Shown in pieces: positions 9,996-20,654 of a DNA stretch of 64,000 nucleotides. Position numbers and translations under genes: made by a program. Source of the DNA: Mycobacterium sp. Marseille-P9652. Its GTDB lineage: Bacteria > Actinomycetota > Actinomycetes > Mycobacteriales > Mycobacteriaceae. Below the pieces are notes generated by a model. That model had not been told where the DNA came from. It saw only the letters and a list, made by a program, of their open reading frames with translations, and made no database searches. Location: NCBI RefSeq assembly GCF_902652685.1, contig NZ_CACRUY010000007.1, positions 82,314 to 146,313 on the forward strand. The letters are read 5' to 3'. Each line of letters opens with the position of its first letter. Position 1 is the first letter of the stretch.

Positions 9996-10730
9996 GTGTA
10001 CTTCGCGGGCGTCGACCTCGCCTGGGCCGGACGCAACCCCACCGGGGTGGCCGTGCTCGACGCGGACGGCAGGCTGGTCCACCTCGGCGCGGTGCGCGAG
10101 GACGCGTCGATCGTCGCCGCCCTGTCGCCGTACGTCCGGGGCGAGTGCCTGGTCGCCTTCGACGCGCCGCTGGTGGTGAACAACCCCACGGGCCAGCGGC
10201 CCGCGGAGGCCGCGCTCAACCGCGACTTCCGCCGGTTCGAGGCGGGCGCGCACCCCTGCAACACCGCCAAGCCCGAATTCGCCGACGGGCCCCGGGCGGC
10301 CCGGCTCGCCGACGCGCTCGGCCTCGACATCGACCCGCGGTCGGCGGCCGCGCGCCGCGCCATCGAGGTCTATCCGCATGCGGCGACCGTCGTCCTGTTC
10401 CGGCTGGCGCGGACGCTCAAGTACAAGGCCAAGCCTGGCCGCACCCTCGACGGGCTCCGGTCGGAGCTCGTGCTGCTGATGGACGGCATCGAACGCCTCG
10501 CGGACACCGCGGTGCCCCTGGGCGTCGAACACCATGCCGGGTGGGGCGAGCTGCGCCGGCAGGTGGTCGCGGCTCAACGCAAGAGCGAGCTGCGCCGCGT
10601 CGAGGATCCCGTCGACGCCGTCGTCTGCGCCTACGTCGCGCTGTACGCGGAGCGCCGCCCGGAGCGCATCACGCTGTACGGCGACCATGCGACCGGCTAC
10701 ATCGTGACGCCGTCGCTGTCGTCGATTTAG
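9996..10730 (+). CDS. DUF429-family protein (Rv0776c-like)
   Basis: A 244-residue protein with the DUF429 features: N-terminal AGVDLAWAG resembling an RNase H-like first strand with its acidic residue, FDAPLVV, RRFEAGAHPCNT, and IEVYPHAATV. The fold suggests a nuclease-like or nucleotide-handling activity, but function is not established. The GTG at 9996 is chosen because the conserved fold starts directly after it and the upstream frame encodes the 30-base repeat. It is followed by a convergent TetR gene 52 bases away. Confidence 0.75.
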   Translation: MYFAGVDLAWAGRNPTGVAVLDADGRLVHLGAVREDASIVAALSPYVRGECLVAFDAPLVVNNPTGQRPAEAALNRDFRRFEAGAHPCNTAKPEFADGPRAARLADALGLDIDPRSAAARRAIEVYPHAATVVLFRLARTLKYKAKPGRTLDGLRSELVLLMDGIERLADTAVPLGVEHHAGWGELRRQVVAAQRKSELRRVEDPVDAVVCAYVALYAERRPERITLYGDHATGYIVTPSLSSI

Positions 10731-10782
10731 TGGCGATCGCAAGCGCGGCGGAGCCGGGCGATGCGGGTCGCCACCATCGAGG

Positions 10783-11400
10783 TCAGATCTGTACGGGTCG
10801 CGGGTCGATGGGCGCCAGCACCTCGACGAGGTCGACCACCGTCCCTAGCGCCGCCGTCCGCGGGTCCCTGCCCTCGACCAGGGCGGACACCACGGAACCG
10901 TCTACCGCGCAGATCAGGGTGCACACCAGTTCGATGTGCACGGACCGGCCGGACCGCTCGATCGCCTCGGCTACGGCCTCGGCCCGTTGCCGCAGGCTGC
11001 GGCGCATCGTCTCGCGCAGCGCGGGCAGGCGGGTGCAGGCGATGTGCCGCTCGTAGCGCGAGATCAGCTGATCGGCCAGACCCGGGCCCGACACGTCACC
11101 GACGAGCAGGTCCACCAGCACCTCGGCGGTGGTCTCCGGCCCGCGCCGCCGCCGGGACAGGGCCGTGACGCGCGCGCGCAGCTGCGCCACTTCGATCATC
11201 GCGATGTGTTCGACGGCTCGCGCGATCAGATCGTCCAGCGATGAGAAGTAATACGTGGTGGAGGCCAACGGCAGGCCGGCCCGACGCGCGACCGCCCGGT
11301 GCCGCACCGCCTCGAAGCCGCCCTCGGCAAGCAGCTCGGCGGCAGCGCTGACCAGCGCATACCGTCGACGTTCTCCTTTTGGAGTAACTGCTGCGGTCAC
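10783..11400 (-). CDS. TetR-family transcriptional regulator (Rv0775-like)
   Basis: A 205-residue regulator with an N-terminal TetR helix-turn-helix: ALVSAAAELLAEGGFEAV, then RAVARRAGLPLASTTYYF, with the conserved TYYFSSLDDLI recognition-helix end. The C-terminal half is a helical ligand/dimer domain. It starts with GTG at 11400 and is divergent from the exported esterase gene 75 bases away, its most likely target together with itself. The ligand is unknown. Confidence 0.88.
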   Translation of the reverse strand: MTAAVTPKGERRRYALVSAAAELLAEGGFEAVRHRAVARRAGLPLASTTYYFSSLDDLIARAVEHIAMIEVAQLRARVTALSRRRRGPETTAEVLVDLLVGDVSGPGLADQLISRYERHIACTRLPALRETMRRSLRQRAEAVAEAIERSGRSVHIELVCTLICAVDGSVVSALVEGRDPRTAALGTVVDLVEVLAPIDPRPVQI

Positions 11401-11475
11401 GAGAAGCCATCGTGCCAGAAAAGTGGTACTGCATTGCCATTTCCGCCAAACGGCCCGTTAATCCGACATGGCATG

Positions 11476-12384
11476 ATGGCCCGCATGCCCGACTTGAACC
11501 GACGCGCGATGCTCCGTCTCGGCGCCGGCGCGGCCGTCGGTGCACTCGGCGCCTACGGGCTCGACTCGGTGCTACAGGCTCGCCCGACTCGTGCCATTCC
11601 GGTCACGACCACCGGCACGCAGCTGCCGCTGGCGCCGGCGCCACCCCAGGAGCCGGCGCCGCCGGCTCAACCGGCGCCGACCATGGTGACCGGCTCCTTC
11701 GTGTCGGCGGCCCGCGGGGGCGTCAACACCAACTGGGCGATCGCCCGGCCGCCGGGCCAGACCAAGGCGCTGCGACCGGTGATCGCGCTGCACGGCAAGG
11801 GCAGTGACGCGTCGACGGTGATGGCCGGCGGCGTCGAGCAGGGCCTCGCGCAGGCCGTCAACGCGGGGCTGCCACCGTTTGCCGTGGTCGCCGTCGACGG
11901 CGGCGGCAGCTACTGGCACAAGAGGGCCTCCGGCGAGGACAGCGGGGCGATGGTGCTGGGCGAGCTCATTCCCATGCTGAGCACCCAGAACCTGGATACA
12001 TCGCGCGTGGCGTTCCTGGGCTGGTCCATGGGCGGCTACGGCGCGCTGCTGCTCGGCGGGCGGCTCGGGGCCGGGCGCACCGCGGCGATCTGCGCCGTGA
12101 GCCCGGCGCTGTGGATGGCGTCCGGCGCCGCGGCCCCCGGCGCGTTCGACGGACCCGACGACTTCGCGGCCAATTCCGTGTTCGGGATGCCCGCGCTGGC
12201 GTCGATTCCCATCCGGGTGGATTGCGGCGACAGCGACCCCTTCTATTCGGCGACCAAGCAATTCATCGCTCAACTGCCGAACCCGCCCGCGGGCGGCTTC
12301 TCGCCCGGTGGCCACAACGGCGAGTTCTGGAGTTCCCAGTTGCCGGCCGAGCTGACCTGGATGGCTCCCCTGCTGACGGCCTGA
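11476..12384 (+). CDS. Exported alpha/beta-hydrolase, esterase-like (Rv0774c-like)
   Basis: About 302 residues with a Tat-like signal (NRRAMLRLGAGAAVGALGAYG), then a Pro/Ala-rich linker (residues ~45-70), then an esterase D/antigen-85-like hydrolase domain. The nucleophile elbow is GWSMGGYGA, the acid lies in CGDSDPF and the His in GGHNGEFW. In the family these enzymes hydrolyse or transfer acyl esters at the cell envelope. ATGs at 11473, 11476 and 11485 are all in frame. It is divergent from a TetR gene and only 16 bases from the downstream GGT gene, suggesting co-transcription. Confidence 0.86.
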   Translation: MARMPDLNRRAMLRLGAGAAVGALGAYGLDSVLQARPTRAIPVTTTGTQLPLAPAPPQEPAPPAQPAPTMVTGSFVSAARGGVNTNWAIARPPGQTKALRPVIALHGKGSDASTVMAGGVEQGLAQAVNAGLPPFAVVAVDGGGSYWHKRASGEDSGAMVLGELIPMLSTQNLDTSRVAFLGWSMGGYGALLLGGRLGAGRTAAICAVSPALWMASGAAAPGAFDGPDDFAANSVFGMPALASIPIRVDCGDSDPFYSATKQFIAQLPNPPAGGFSPGGHNGEFWSSQLPAELTWMAPLLTA

Positions 12385-12400
12385 GGTTACGCTCGCGGAG

Positions 12401-13980
<1,580 letters not shown>

Positions 13981-13984
<4 letters not shown>

Positions 13985-15249
13985 ACGGTGAGCTTGCCCT
14001 CGGCCGCGGCCAGGGCGATGTCGGTACGAAAGTGGCTGCCCGGCAGCCGGATCGAACGCAGGGCGGCATAAGCGGCGGTGCGCGCGGCGGGCAGGTCGGC
14101 GCCGGTGCCGACCACCGACAGCACCCGGCCGCCCGCCGAGACCACCTCGCCGTCCTCGCGCCGGGCCGTCCCCGCATGCAGCACACCGTCGGCCTCCGCG
14201 CCGACGATGACGTCGCCCACGCGCGGGCGGCCGGGATAGTTCTCGGCGGCCAGCACCACCGTGACGGCGGCACCCTCATGCCAGCGCAACTCGTCGAAGT
14301 CGGCCAGCGTGCCGGTGGCCGCGGCGTGCAGCAGCTGTGCGAGCGGCGACTCCAGCAGGGCCAGCACGGCCTGCGTCTCGGGATCGCCGAAGCGACAATT
14401 GAATTCGACCACGGCCGGGCCCTTCCCGGTGATCGCGAGCCCGACGTAGAGCAGCCCGGAGAACGGGCAGCCGCGCGCCACGAGCTCGGCCGCGACGGGT
14501 TCGACGATATCGGTGACGATGTGCCGGTATACCTCGTCGGGAAGCCACGGCAGCGGCGCGTACGCGCCCATGCCGCCGGTGTTGGGACCGGTGTCGCCGT
14601 CACCCACCCGCTTGAAGTCCTGGGCCGGCAGCAGCGGCACCACGGTCTGGCCGTCGACCACGCAGAACAGCGACACCTCGGGCCCGTCGAGAAAGGACTC
14701 CAGGAGCACCGGGTGACCCGCTTCGAGCAGACCCGCCGCATGGGCTCGGGCGGCGTGGCGATCGCCGGTCACCACCACACCCTTGCCGGCGGCGAGGCGG
14801 TCGTCCTTCACCACCCAGGCGGGGTCGCCGGCCGGCGGGCCGAAGCGGTCCAGGGCCGCGTCCAGGAGCGCCGGGTTGTCGACGATTTCGCTTTGGGCCG
14901 TGCGCACACCGGCCGCGGCCATGACCTCTTTGGCGAACGCTTTGGAACCCTCGATGCGGGCGGCGTCCTTGCCAGGCCCGAAGCAGGCGATGCCGGCGGC
15001 GCGCACGGCGTCGGCAACGCCGAGGACCAGGGGCACCTCGGGGCCGATGACGACGAGGTCGGCGCGGACGTCGCGCGCCAGGGTGACCACGTCTTCGCCC
15101 GACGTGACGTCGACGTCGCGCTGCTCGGCCAACCGCGCGGTGCCGGCGTTGCCCGGGGCGATGGCCAGGCCGGTGACCTGCGGGTCTCGCCGAAGCGCCA
15201 GCAGCAGCGCATGCTCACGGGCTCCGGAGCCGATCACCAGGACGCGCAC
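13981..15249 (-). CDS. purD: Phosphoribosylamine-glycine ligase
   Basis: GAR synthetase, 422 residues, joins phosphoribosylamine with glycine using ATP in step two of purine synthesis. Visible blocks are [14 protein letters not shown] at the start, PGNAGTA, the ATP-grasp lid region [28 protein letters not shown] and [12 protein letters not shown], all diagnostic. The start is GTG at 15249. Unlike purC and purB it is alone here, with the MarR gene stop 24 bases upstream on the same strand. Confidence 0.97.
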
Positions 15250-15273
15250 GACACGTCAGAGTAGCTCAGGCGT

Positions 15274-15681
15274 TCAAACGATTCGCTCGAGCAGGCTTTT
15301 CAGTTCCTTCTGCTGTGCGGCGGTGAGACGGCTGAGCCGCTTGTTGAACTCCTCCGCCAGCAGCGCCAGGCCGTCGGCCTTGACTTCCCGTCCCGCCGGG
15401 GTGAGCAGCAGCCGGTGCCGCCGCAGATCCGCGGGGTCGATTTCACGGCGCACGAAACCGGCCGCTTCAAGCCGTTTCACGTACGCCGTCACCGTCGGCT
15501 TGGGCATGCTCAACGCCACCGCGAGTTCGGCCGGGTAGGCGTGCTCGTCGATCTCGGCAAGCAGCAACAGTTCCTTCGTCTCGACCCCGAGCGCGCAGAT
15601 TCGGCTTTCGGCGCAGGAAATGACCGAGAGCAGCACCCGATAGTTCAGCGACCAGACCTTGGCCGCGTCGACCGCGGACAT
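15274..15681 (-). CDS. MarR-family transcriptional regulator
   Basis: A 135-residue winged-helix protein. Helices for dimerisation flank the DNA-binding core, with recognition helix SMPKPTVTAYVKRLEAAGFV and wing DPADLRRHRLLLTPAG (the DxR motif of MarR wings). ATG at 15681 is preferred over a TTG one codon earlier. It is divergent from an aldo-keto reductase across 81 bases that hold two copies of a GTTY-N6-GAAC element, so it probably controls that gene and itself. I do not recall it at this place in M. tuberculosis. Confidence 0.88.
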   Translation of the reverse strand: MSAVDAAKVWSLNYRVLLSVISCAESRICALGVETKELLLLAEIDEHAYPAELAVALSMPKPTVTAYVKRLEAAGFVRREIDPADLRRHRLLLTPAGREVKADGLALLAEEFNKRLSRLTAAQQKELKSLLERIV

Positions 15682-15694
15682 CAACTTGCAGGTC

Positions 15695-15724
15695 GTTCAG
15701 ATACGAACTAGTTTAGATTGGAAC
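15695..15724. promoter_or_regulatory. Two GTTYAGATNNGAAC sites, candidate MarR operators
   Basis: GTTCAGATACGAAC (15695-15708) and GTTTAGATTGGAAC (15711-15724) are direct copies 16 bases apart. Each has short inverted arms (GTTY...GAAC), as expected for a dimer site. They fill the region next to the MarR start (15681) and 39-68 bases before the aldo-keto reductase start (15763). Confidence 0.6.
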
Positions 15725-15762
15725 ATACGCATAACCGAACAATTTACCAGAAAGCGCCTCCT

Positions 15763-16848
15763 ATGCCCCTCGATCGATACGTGACACTCGGACGCTCCGG
15801 ACTGCGCGTCAGCCCCCTGTGCCTGGGCGCAATGACCTTCGGCGAAGACCTCGGCTGGGGCACCAGCGTCGAGGAGTCGCAACGGATCATCGATCGGTTC
15901 CTCGCACTCGGCGGCAACTTCATCGACACCGCCAACTTCTACACCCGCAGCCACTCCGAGAAGATCGTCGGCGACCACATCGGGCGCCACCCCGCGCGTC
16001 GCGACCGCACGGTGATCGCGACGAAGTTCAGCGGGAACCTGTATCCCGGCGACCCCAACGGCGGCGGATCCGGCCGCAAATCACTGATCAGTGCGTGCGA
16101 GAACTCGCTGCGCCGCCTGCAAACCGACTACATCGACCTCTACTGGCTGCACATCTGGGACGCGAACACCCCCATCGAGGAAACAATGGCCGCGCTCGAC
16201 GAACTCGTCCGGGCCGGCAAGGTGCGATATGTCGGCGTTTCCGACACCCCGGCGTGGAAGATCGCCCAGGCCAACCTCATCGCGCAATTCCGCGGCTGGT
16301 CGGCGTTCGTCGGGCTGCAGGTCGAGTACTCGCTTCTCGAACGCGACATCGAACAGGAACTCGTGCCGATGGCCTCCGAGTTCGGACTCGGCATCACACC
16401 ATGGTCGCCGCTCAAGAGCGGTGTGCTCAGCGGCAAGTACACCCGGCGGAATGCCGGACAGCACAACGCCGATCGCGGCGCGATGGTTGACGCGTTCCTG
16501 AACGAGAAGACGTATGCGGTGATCGACGAACTCGAGGCTATCGCCAAGGCGCACGACACGACGGTGGCCAGCGTCGCGCTCGCGTGGGTCCTGGCGCAGC
16601 CCGCCGTGTCATCCGTCATCATCGGGGCGCGCAGGCTCTCGCAGCTCGAGGACAACGTCCGGGCCGTCGAGATCACACTCACCGGGGACGAATTGGCGCG
16701 GCTCGGCGCGCTCACAAAGCCGGCTTTAGGGTTTCCGCACAACATGCTGGAGATGGCTCCGGGCATCATCAACGGCGGGACGACCGTCAACGGAGTCTCC
16801 GCGCCGATCTCGGAGTATGTGATGCCGGAAGGCGTTCAGCCGTACTGA
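15763..16848 (+). CDS. Aldo/keto reductase
   Basis: A 361-residue NAD(P)H-dependent oxidoreductase with the (beta/alpha)8 fold. The catalytic tetrad is visible: Asp and Tyr in FIDTANFYTRSHSE, Lys in IATKFSG, His in YWLHIWD. The C-terminal cofactor site is SSVIIGARRLSQLEDN. It resembles the YajO/Tas-like group of AKRs; the substrate is unknown. ATG at 15763 begins the conserved MPLDRYVTLGRSGLRVS. It is divergent from the MarR gene and probably its target, suggesting response to an electrophile or aromatic compound. Confidence 0.92.
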   Translation: MPLDRYVTLGRSGLRVSPLCLGAMTFGEDLGWGTSVEESQRIIDRFLALGGNFIDTANFYTRSHSEKIVGDHIGRHPARRDRTVIATKFSGNLYPGDPNGGGSGRKSLISACENSLRRLQTDYIDLYWLHIWDANTPIEETMAALDELVRAGKVRYVGVSDTPAWKIAQANLIAQFRGWSAFVGLQVEYSLLERDIEQELVPMASEFGLGITPWSPLKSGVLSGKYTRRNAGQHNADRGAMVDAFLNEKTYAVIDELEAIAKAHDTTVASVALAWVLAQPAVSSVIIGARRLSQLEDNVRAVEITLTGDELARLGALTKPALGFPHNMLEMAPGIINGGTTVNGVSAPISEYVMPEGVQPY

Positions 16849-16873
16849 CATTCCCTGAGCCGCCGGCGGCGCC

Positions 16874-17302
16874 CTACTCGCCCGAGTGCATCTTCAGCGC
16901 CGCGTCGACGTTGGCCTTCTTGTCCTCGCCCGCACCCTTTGCCGCGGCCTTCTTCCGCTTCGCCACCACGGCGCTCACCGCGCCGTTGAACGTCGAGCCC
17001 AGGGGGAACCCGAGGTAATGCGTCAGGAAGACGGCCATCTCCTTCAGTTCGTCCTCGGTGAGCTCGCCGTTGAGCAGCGCGGCGTTGATCTGGATCTCGG
17101 CCAGGTCGCGATTCCCCAGGGCGGTCACGGCGGTCAGCGTCATGATCCGCTTGTCGCGCATCGACAACCCGGGTCGCGTCCAGATGGTGCCGAAGAGGTG
17201 GTCGACGGTGAGGTCGAAGAACGCGTCGCCCTCGACGTTGGGCATCTCCCAGCCGTAGACCTCGTTCATCTTCTCGAGGCCCTTGCGGCGCAGTTCGTCC
17301 AT
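16874..17302 (-). CDS. Carboxymuconolactone decarboxylase-like protein (Rv0771-like)
   Basis: A 142-residue AhpD-like all-helical protein. The CMD core reads IWTRPGLSMRDKRIMTLTAVTALG followed by ELTEDELKEMAVFLTHYLGFP; the CxxC of AhpD is absent, so it is of the decarboxylase-like type. ATG at 17302 overlaps the stop of the upstream dehydrogenase as TGATG and is preceded by a strong GGAGGAGA. Position matches Rv0771. The C-terminus is Lys/Ala-rich. Its role may be in a catabolic step linked to the neighbouring dehydrogenases. Confidence 0.88.
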   Translation of the reverse strand: MDELRRKGLEKMNEVYGWEMPNVEGDAFFDLTVDHLFGTIWTRPGLSMRDKRIMTLTAVTALGNRDLAEIQINAALLNGELTEDELKEMAVFLTHYLGFPLGSTFNGAVSAVVAKRKKAAAKGAGEDKKANVDAALKMHSGE

Positions 17303-18159
17303 CACTCTTCTCCTCCGGAATGCGGCACTCCCAGGCCGGCGGCCAATCGCTCGAGGGCCAGCTGCGCGAGGGGCAGGTCGACCGACACCGCCTCGCCCAA
17401 CGCCAGCGCCAGGCTCAGATCCTTCTCGCCCAACCCGCGCGTGTGCAGGAACGGCTGGTAGAGAAAGCTTTCCGGATTCAGGTCGTTCATGTCGTCGCGC
17501 ACCATGATCGCGCCCGGGCCGCCGGTGAGCGCATCGGTATGCCGCACGACTCTGCCGAGGGCCTGCACGTCCAGCCCGGCCGCCTCGGCCAGATTCATCG
17601 CCTCGCACGCCGCGGCGTACGAGGTGAAGGTCAACATGTTGCGCGCCAGCTTCATTCGCGTCCCGGCACCCGCGCCGCCGGCGTGGATCACCACCGCCGC
17701 CCAGAGTTTGAAGGCCGGCTTGATCCGTTCGTACACCTCGCGCTCGGCGCCCACCATGGTGGCGAGCTCGCCCTTCGCCGCGGCGGCGGCCCCACCGCTG
17801 ACGGGAGCGTCGACGACGTGGATGCCCTGGGGCTTGTGTTCGGCGGCCAGTTCGACGGCGGTCGTGTCGCTGATCGTCGAGTGAATCGCAATCACCGTGC
17901 CGGGCTTCGCGTTGGCCGCCAGCTCACCCACCACCTCGCGCACCTGGTCGTCGTTGAGCACGGTGACGTGGATGATGTCGGCCGCGGCAACGTCGGCGAC
18001 GCTGTCGGCCAGCCCGGCGCCCTTTTCGGCGAGCGGGGTCATGGCCTCGGGCCGAATGTCGTAGACCGTTACGCCGCCGGGCCATTCGGTCATCTTCGTG
18101 GCCATCGGGGCCCCCATGTTCCCCAGGCCGATGTAGCCGAGCCGCAATTCGCCGGTCAT
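17302..18159 (-). CDS. 3-hydroxyisobutyrate/6-phosphogluconate dehydrogenase-like oxidoreductase (Rv0770-like)
   Basis: A 285-residue beta-hydroxyacid dehydrogenase. The N-terminal Rossmann motif is GYIGLGNMGAPMA, the substrate loop is VDAPVSGGAAAA, and the catalytic Lys sits in GTRMKLARNML. The family oxidises beta-hydroxy acids with NAD(P); the exact substrate is unknown. It is coupled to the CMD-like gene (TGATG) and lies downstream of an SDR and aldA on the same strand, together forming the aldA-SDR-HIBADH-CMD unit also seen in M. tuberculosis. Confidence 0.9.
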   Translation of the reverse strand: MTGELRLGYIGLGNMGAPMATKMTEWPGGVTVYDIRPEAMTPLAEKGAGLADSVADVAAADIIHVTVLNDDQVREVVGELAANAKPGTVIAIHSTISDTTAVELAAEHKPQGIHVVDAPVSGGAAAAAKGELATMVGAEREVYERIKPAFKLWAAVVIHAGGAGAGTRMKLARNMLTFTSYAAACEAMNLAEAAGLDVQALGRVVRHTDALTGGPGAIMVRDDMNDLNPESFLYQPFLHTRGLGEKDLSLALALGEAVSVDLPLAQLALERLAAGLGVPHSGGEE

Positions 18160-18205
18160 ACGCGCCGCTCCTCCTCATCGCTGCGCTCTGCATCGTCGCT
18201 GGCGG

Positions 18206-18955
18206 TCATGAGCGGAAGATCTGTCCGCCGTCGACATTGAAGATCTGCCCGGTGATCCAGGACGCCTCGTCGGACAGCAGGAAGAGGCACATTCCGACGA
18301 GGTCCCCCGGCGTCCCCATCCGCGAGAGGGGGAGGCCCTTGACGATGTCGTCGACGATCTCCTTGGGGGTGGTGGTCCGGTTGGCCTCGGTGTCGATGGG
18401 TCCGGGCGCTATCGCGTTGATCCGGATGTTCTGGCCACCCAGCTCGCGCGAGAGTTGTTGCGTGAGACCATTGATCCCGACCTTGGCCAACCCGTAATAG
18501 TTCGCGTAGAGCCAGGCGGCAGTGGAGGACTGGTTGACGATGGCGCCGCCACCGCGCTTGGCCATCTTCTTGTACACCGCGCGGGTGCACCACAGCGCCC
18601 CGTCGAGGTTCACGCTCATGAACTTCTTGTAGTACTCCGGGTCGACGGTGAGCAGGAAGTCGATCTTCATGCCCCCGAAGATCGCGGCGTTGTTCACCAG
18701 ATAGTCGATGCCACCGAACTCCGCCAGCGTGCGGTCGGCCATCGCCTTCGCCGACACCGGATCGGACACGTCGACGGGGACGGCGAGCGCCGAGCCGCCG
18801 TCGGCGACAATCTGTTTGGCCACGCCCTCGGCGGCCTCCGCGTTGATGTCGGCGACCACGACGGCCGCGCCCTCGCGAGCCAGCGCCTCGGCGTATGCCT
18901 GCCCGATCCCGCCACCGGACCCGGTGACGATCGCGACCTTGTTCTCGAACCTCAT
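18206..18955 (-). CDS. Short-chain dehydrogenase/reductase (Rv0769-like)
   Basis: A 249-residue classical SDR. The cofactor motif is TGSGGGIGQA, the structural NNAAIFGG motif follows, the catalytic Ser lies in VNQSSTAAW and the YxxxK pair in YYGLAK, with APGPIDTE after it. The Asp after beta-2 (VVVADINAE) suggests NAD preference. ATG at 18955 starts the fold directly. Thirteen bases separate it from aldA upstream. Confidence 0.93.
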   Translation of the reverse strand: MRFENKVAIVTGSGGGIGQAYAEALAREGAAVVVADINAEAAEGVAKQIVADGGSALAVPVDVSDPVSAKAMADRTLAEFGGIDYLVNNAAIFGGMKIDFLLTVDPEYYKKFMSVNLDGALWCTRAVYKKMAKRGGGAIVNQSSTAAWLYANYYGLAKVGINGLTQQLSRELGGQNIRINAIAPGPIDTEANRTTTPKEIVDDIVKGLPLSRMGTPGDLVGMCLFLLSDEASWITGQIFNVDGGQIFRS

Positions 18956-18968
18956 ATCCGGGCGCCCC

Positions 18969-20447
18969 CTAGTTGACCGCTGTCGCAATGGTTTTGATCT
19001 CCAAGTACTCCTCGAAACCGGCCAGACCCATCTCGCGGCCGTTCCCGGACTGCTTGTAACCGCCGAACGGCGCGTCCGCCGAATACCAGACGCCGCCGTT
19101 GACGTTGATCGTGCCCGCGCGAATCCGGGCGGCGGCTCTTGCGGCCCTGTCCGGGTCGGCGCCGAACACGGTGCCCGACAGTCCATAGGGCGAGTCATTG
19201 GCGATGCGCACCGCGTCGTCGTCGCCGTCGTGCGGTATCACCGTCAGGACGGGCCCGAAGATCTCCTCGCGCGCGCAGCGGGCGTCGTTGCCCAGGCCGG
19301 CGATCACGGTGGGCTCGATGAAGAACCCGACGTCGCGGTCGGCCGGCCGCCCACCCCCGCAGGCGAACGTCCCGCCCTCGGCGGTTGCCGAGTCGAGGTA
19401 GCCCTGGATCCGATCGCGCTGGCGCGCCGAAATGACTGGCCCGCAGATGGTTCCGGGATCGGTCGGGTCGCCCGCCTTGATGCCTCCCACCGTCGCGGCC
19501 GCGATGGAGACGGCCTCGTCATACCGCGCACGCGGCACCACCAGCCGGGTGGTGATGGCGCATCCCTGCCCGGCGTGCATGCAGACCGAGAACCCGGCGA
19601 CGCCCACCGCGCCGCCCAGGTCGGCGTCGTCGAGGACGACGAACGCCGACTTGCCGCCCAACTCGAGGAAGACCTTCTTGATGGTCGCGGCACCGTCGGC
19701 CATCACGCTGCGACCGGTGGCGGTCGACCCGGTGAACGAAACCATGTCCACGCGAGGGTCTTTCGCGAGCATCGCCCCGACGCCGTGGTCGCTGGAGGTG
19801 ACGATGTTGATGACGCCGGGCGGGAAGTCGGTGTGCTCGGCGATGAGTTCGCCCAGCACGGCGGCACACCACGGCGTGTCGGGTGCGGGCTTGAGGACGA
19901 CGGTGTTTCCGGCGGCCAGCGCGGGGCCGATCTTGGCGAGGTTGATCTGGTGGGGGAAATTCCACGGGGTGATCGCGCCGACCACACCGACGGCCTCACG
20001 GGCGATGGTGCGCCTCGTGGGAATGCCCATCGGCGACGCCACGCCGAGATCCTGGTTGTACTCGTAGGATTCGGCCGTATCGGCCGCGAATGCGAGGTCG
20101 TTGACCGGCACTTCGAGCTGGGCGATGCCGGTGAGCATCCGCGGCGCGCCAACCTCGGCGATCGTCAGCTCGCGCAGTTCCTCGAGGTGCTGCTGCATCG
20201 CCTCGCGCAACTGCCGGACGCACCGCACCCGCAACTCCGTGTTGCGTGACCAGTCGGTCTCGTCGAAGGCCCGCCGCGCCGCGTCGATGGCGCGATCCAT
20301 GTCGTCGGCGCCGGCATCGGCCGCGACCCCGAGCACTTCCTCCGTCGCGGGGTTGATCGTCGGGAAGGTGCCCGAGCTGCCGGCCGAGAACTTGCCGTCG
20401 ATGAACAATGCGCTGACGCCGTCGGCCAACAGGGTGGTCTGGGCCAT
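18969..20447 (-). CDS. aldA: NAD-dependent aldehyde dehydrogenase
   Basis: A 492-residue ALDH. The cofactor region is TPWNFPHQINLAKIGPALAAG, the general base Glu is in FLELGGKSAF, and the catalytic Cys in HAGQGCAITTR. It oxidises an aldehyde to the acid; specificity is not known. ATG at 20447 is preceded by GGGAG. A GGACAGCTGTCC palindrome lies 40 bases upstream, so the divergent TetR (start 20649) probably controls it. Position matches aldA (Rv0768). Confidence 0.94.
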   Translation of the reverse strand: MAQTTLLADGVSALFIDGKFSAGSSGTFPTINPATEEVLGVAADAGADDMDRAIDAARRAFDETDWSRNTELRVRCVRQLREAMQQHLEELRELTIAEVGAPRMLTGIAQLEVPVNDLAFAADTAESYEYNQDLGVASPMGIPTRRTIAREAVGVVGAITPWNFPHQINLAKIGPALAAGNTVVLKPAPDTPWCAAVLGELIAEHTDFPPGVINIVTSSDHGVGAMLAKDPRVDMVSFTGSTATGRSVMADGAATIKKVFLELGGKSAFVVLDDADLGGAVGVAGFSVCMHAGQGCAITTRLVVPRARYDEAVSIAAATVGGIKAGDPTDPGTICGPVISARQRDRIQGYLDSATAEGGTFACGGGRPADRDVGFFIEPTVIAGLGNDARCAREEIFGPVLTVIPHDGDDDAVRIANDSPYGLSGTVFGADPDRAARAAARIRAGTINVNGGVWYSADAPFGGYKQSGNGREMGLAGFEEYLEIKTIATAVN

Positions 20448-20486
20448 TTCTGCTCCCGCCTAGGACACGATGGGCACGCTTAGAGT

Positions 20487-20498
20487 GGACAGCTGTCC
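20487..20498. promoter_or_regulatory. GGACAGCTGTCC palindrome upstream of aldA
   Basis: A perfect 12-base palindrome 40 bases before the aldA start. It matches, apart from the two central bases, the GGACAAGTGTCC site at the tetR start, so both are candidate operators of the same TetR protein. Confidence 0.65.
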
Positions 20499-20612
20499 GA
20501 TATTTCCCCCTGGCACCATAGCGTTCGCGGCGCGGCGGAAGCAAGAGCCGATCGAGGCAGGGACCGCAGGATGGCCGGAAGGCGTATTTATACAGCTTCT
20601 TTGCTACGGCGC

Positions 20613-20642
20613 TTGCTTTGCGACGAGCCGATCCGATACTTT
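20613..20642 (+). promoter_or_regulatory. Candidate promoter of the TetR-cyp123-cyp51 unit
   Basis: TTGCTT (20613-20618) and TACTTT (20637-20642) are separated by 18 bases. A start seven bases downstream would fall on the proposed GTG at 20649, implying a leaderless mRNA, which is common in mycobacteria. This is inference from spacing only. Confidence 0.4.
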
Positions 20643-20654
20643 GGACAAGTGTCC
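20643..20654. promoter_or_regulatory. GGACAAGTGTCC operator at the TetR start
   Basis: GGACA and TGTCC arms with a two-base centre, extended by flanking T/A to TGGACA-AG-TGTCCA (20642-20655). It directly follows the predicted -10 and covers the proposed start codon, an ideal autorepression position. Confidence 0.6.
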
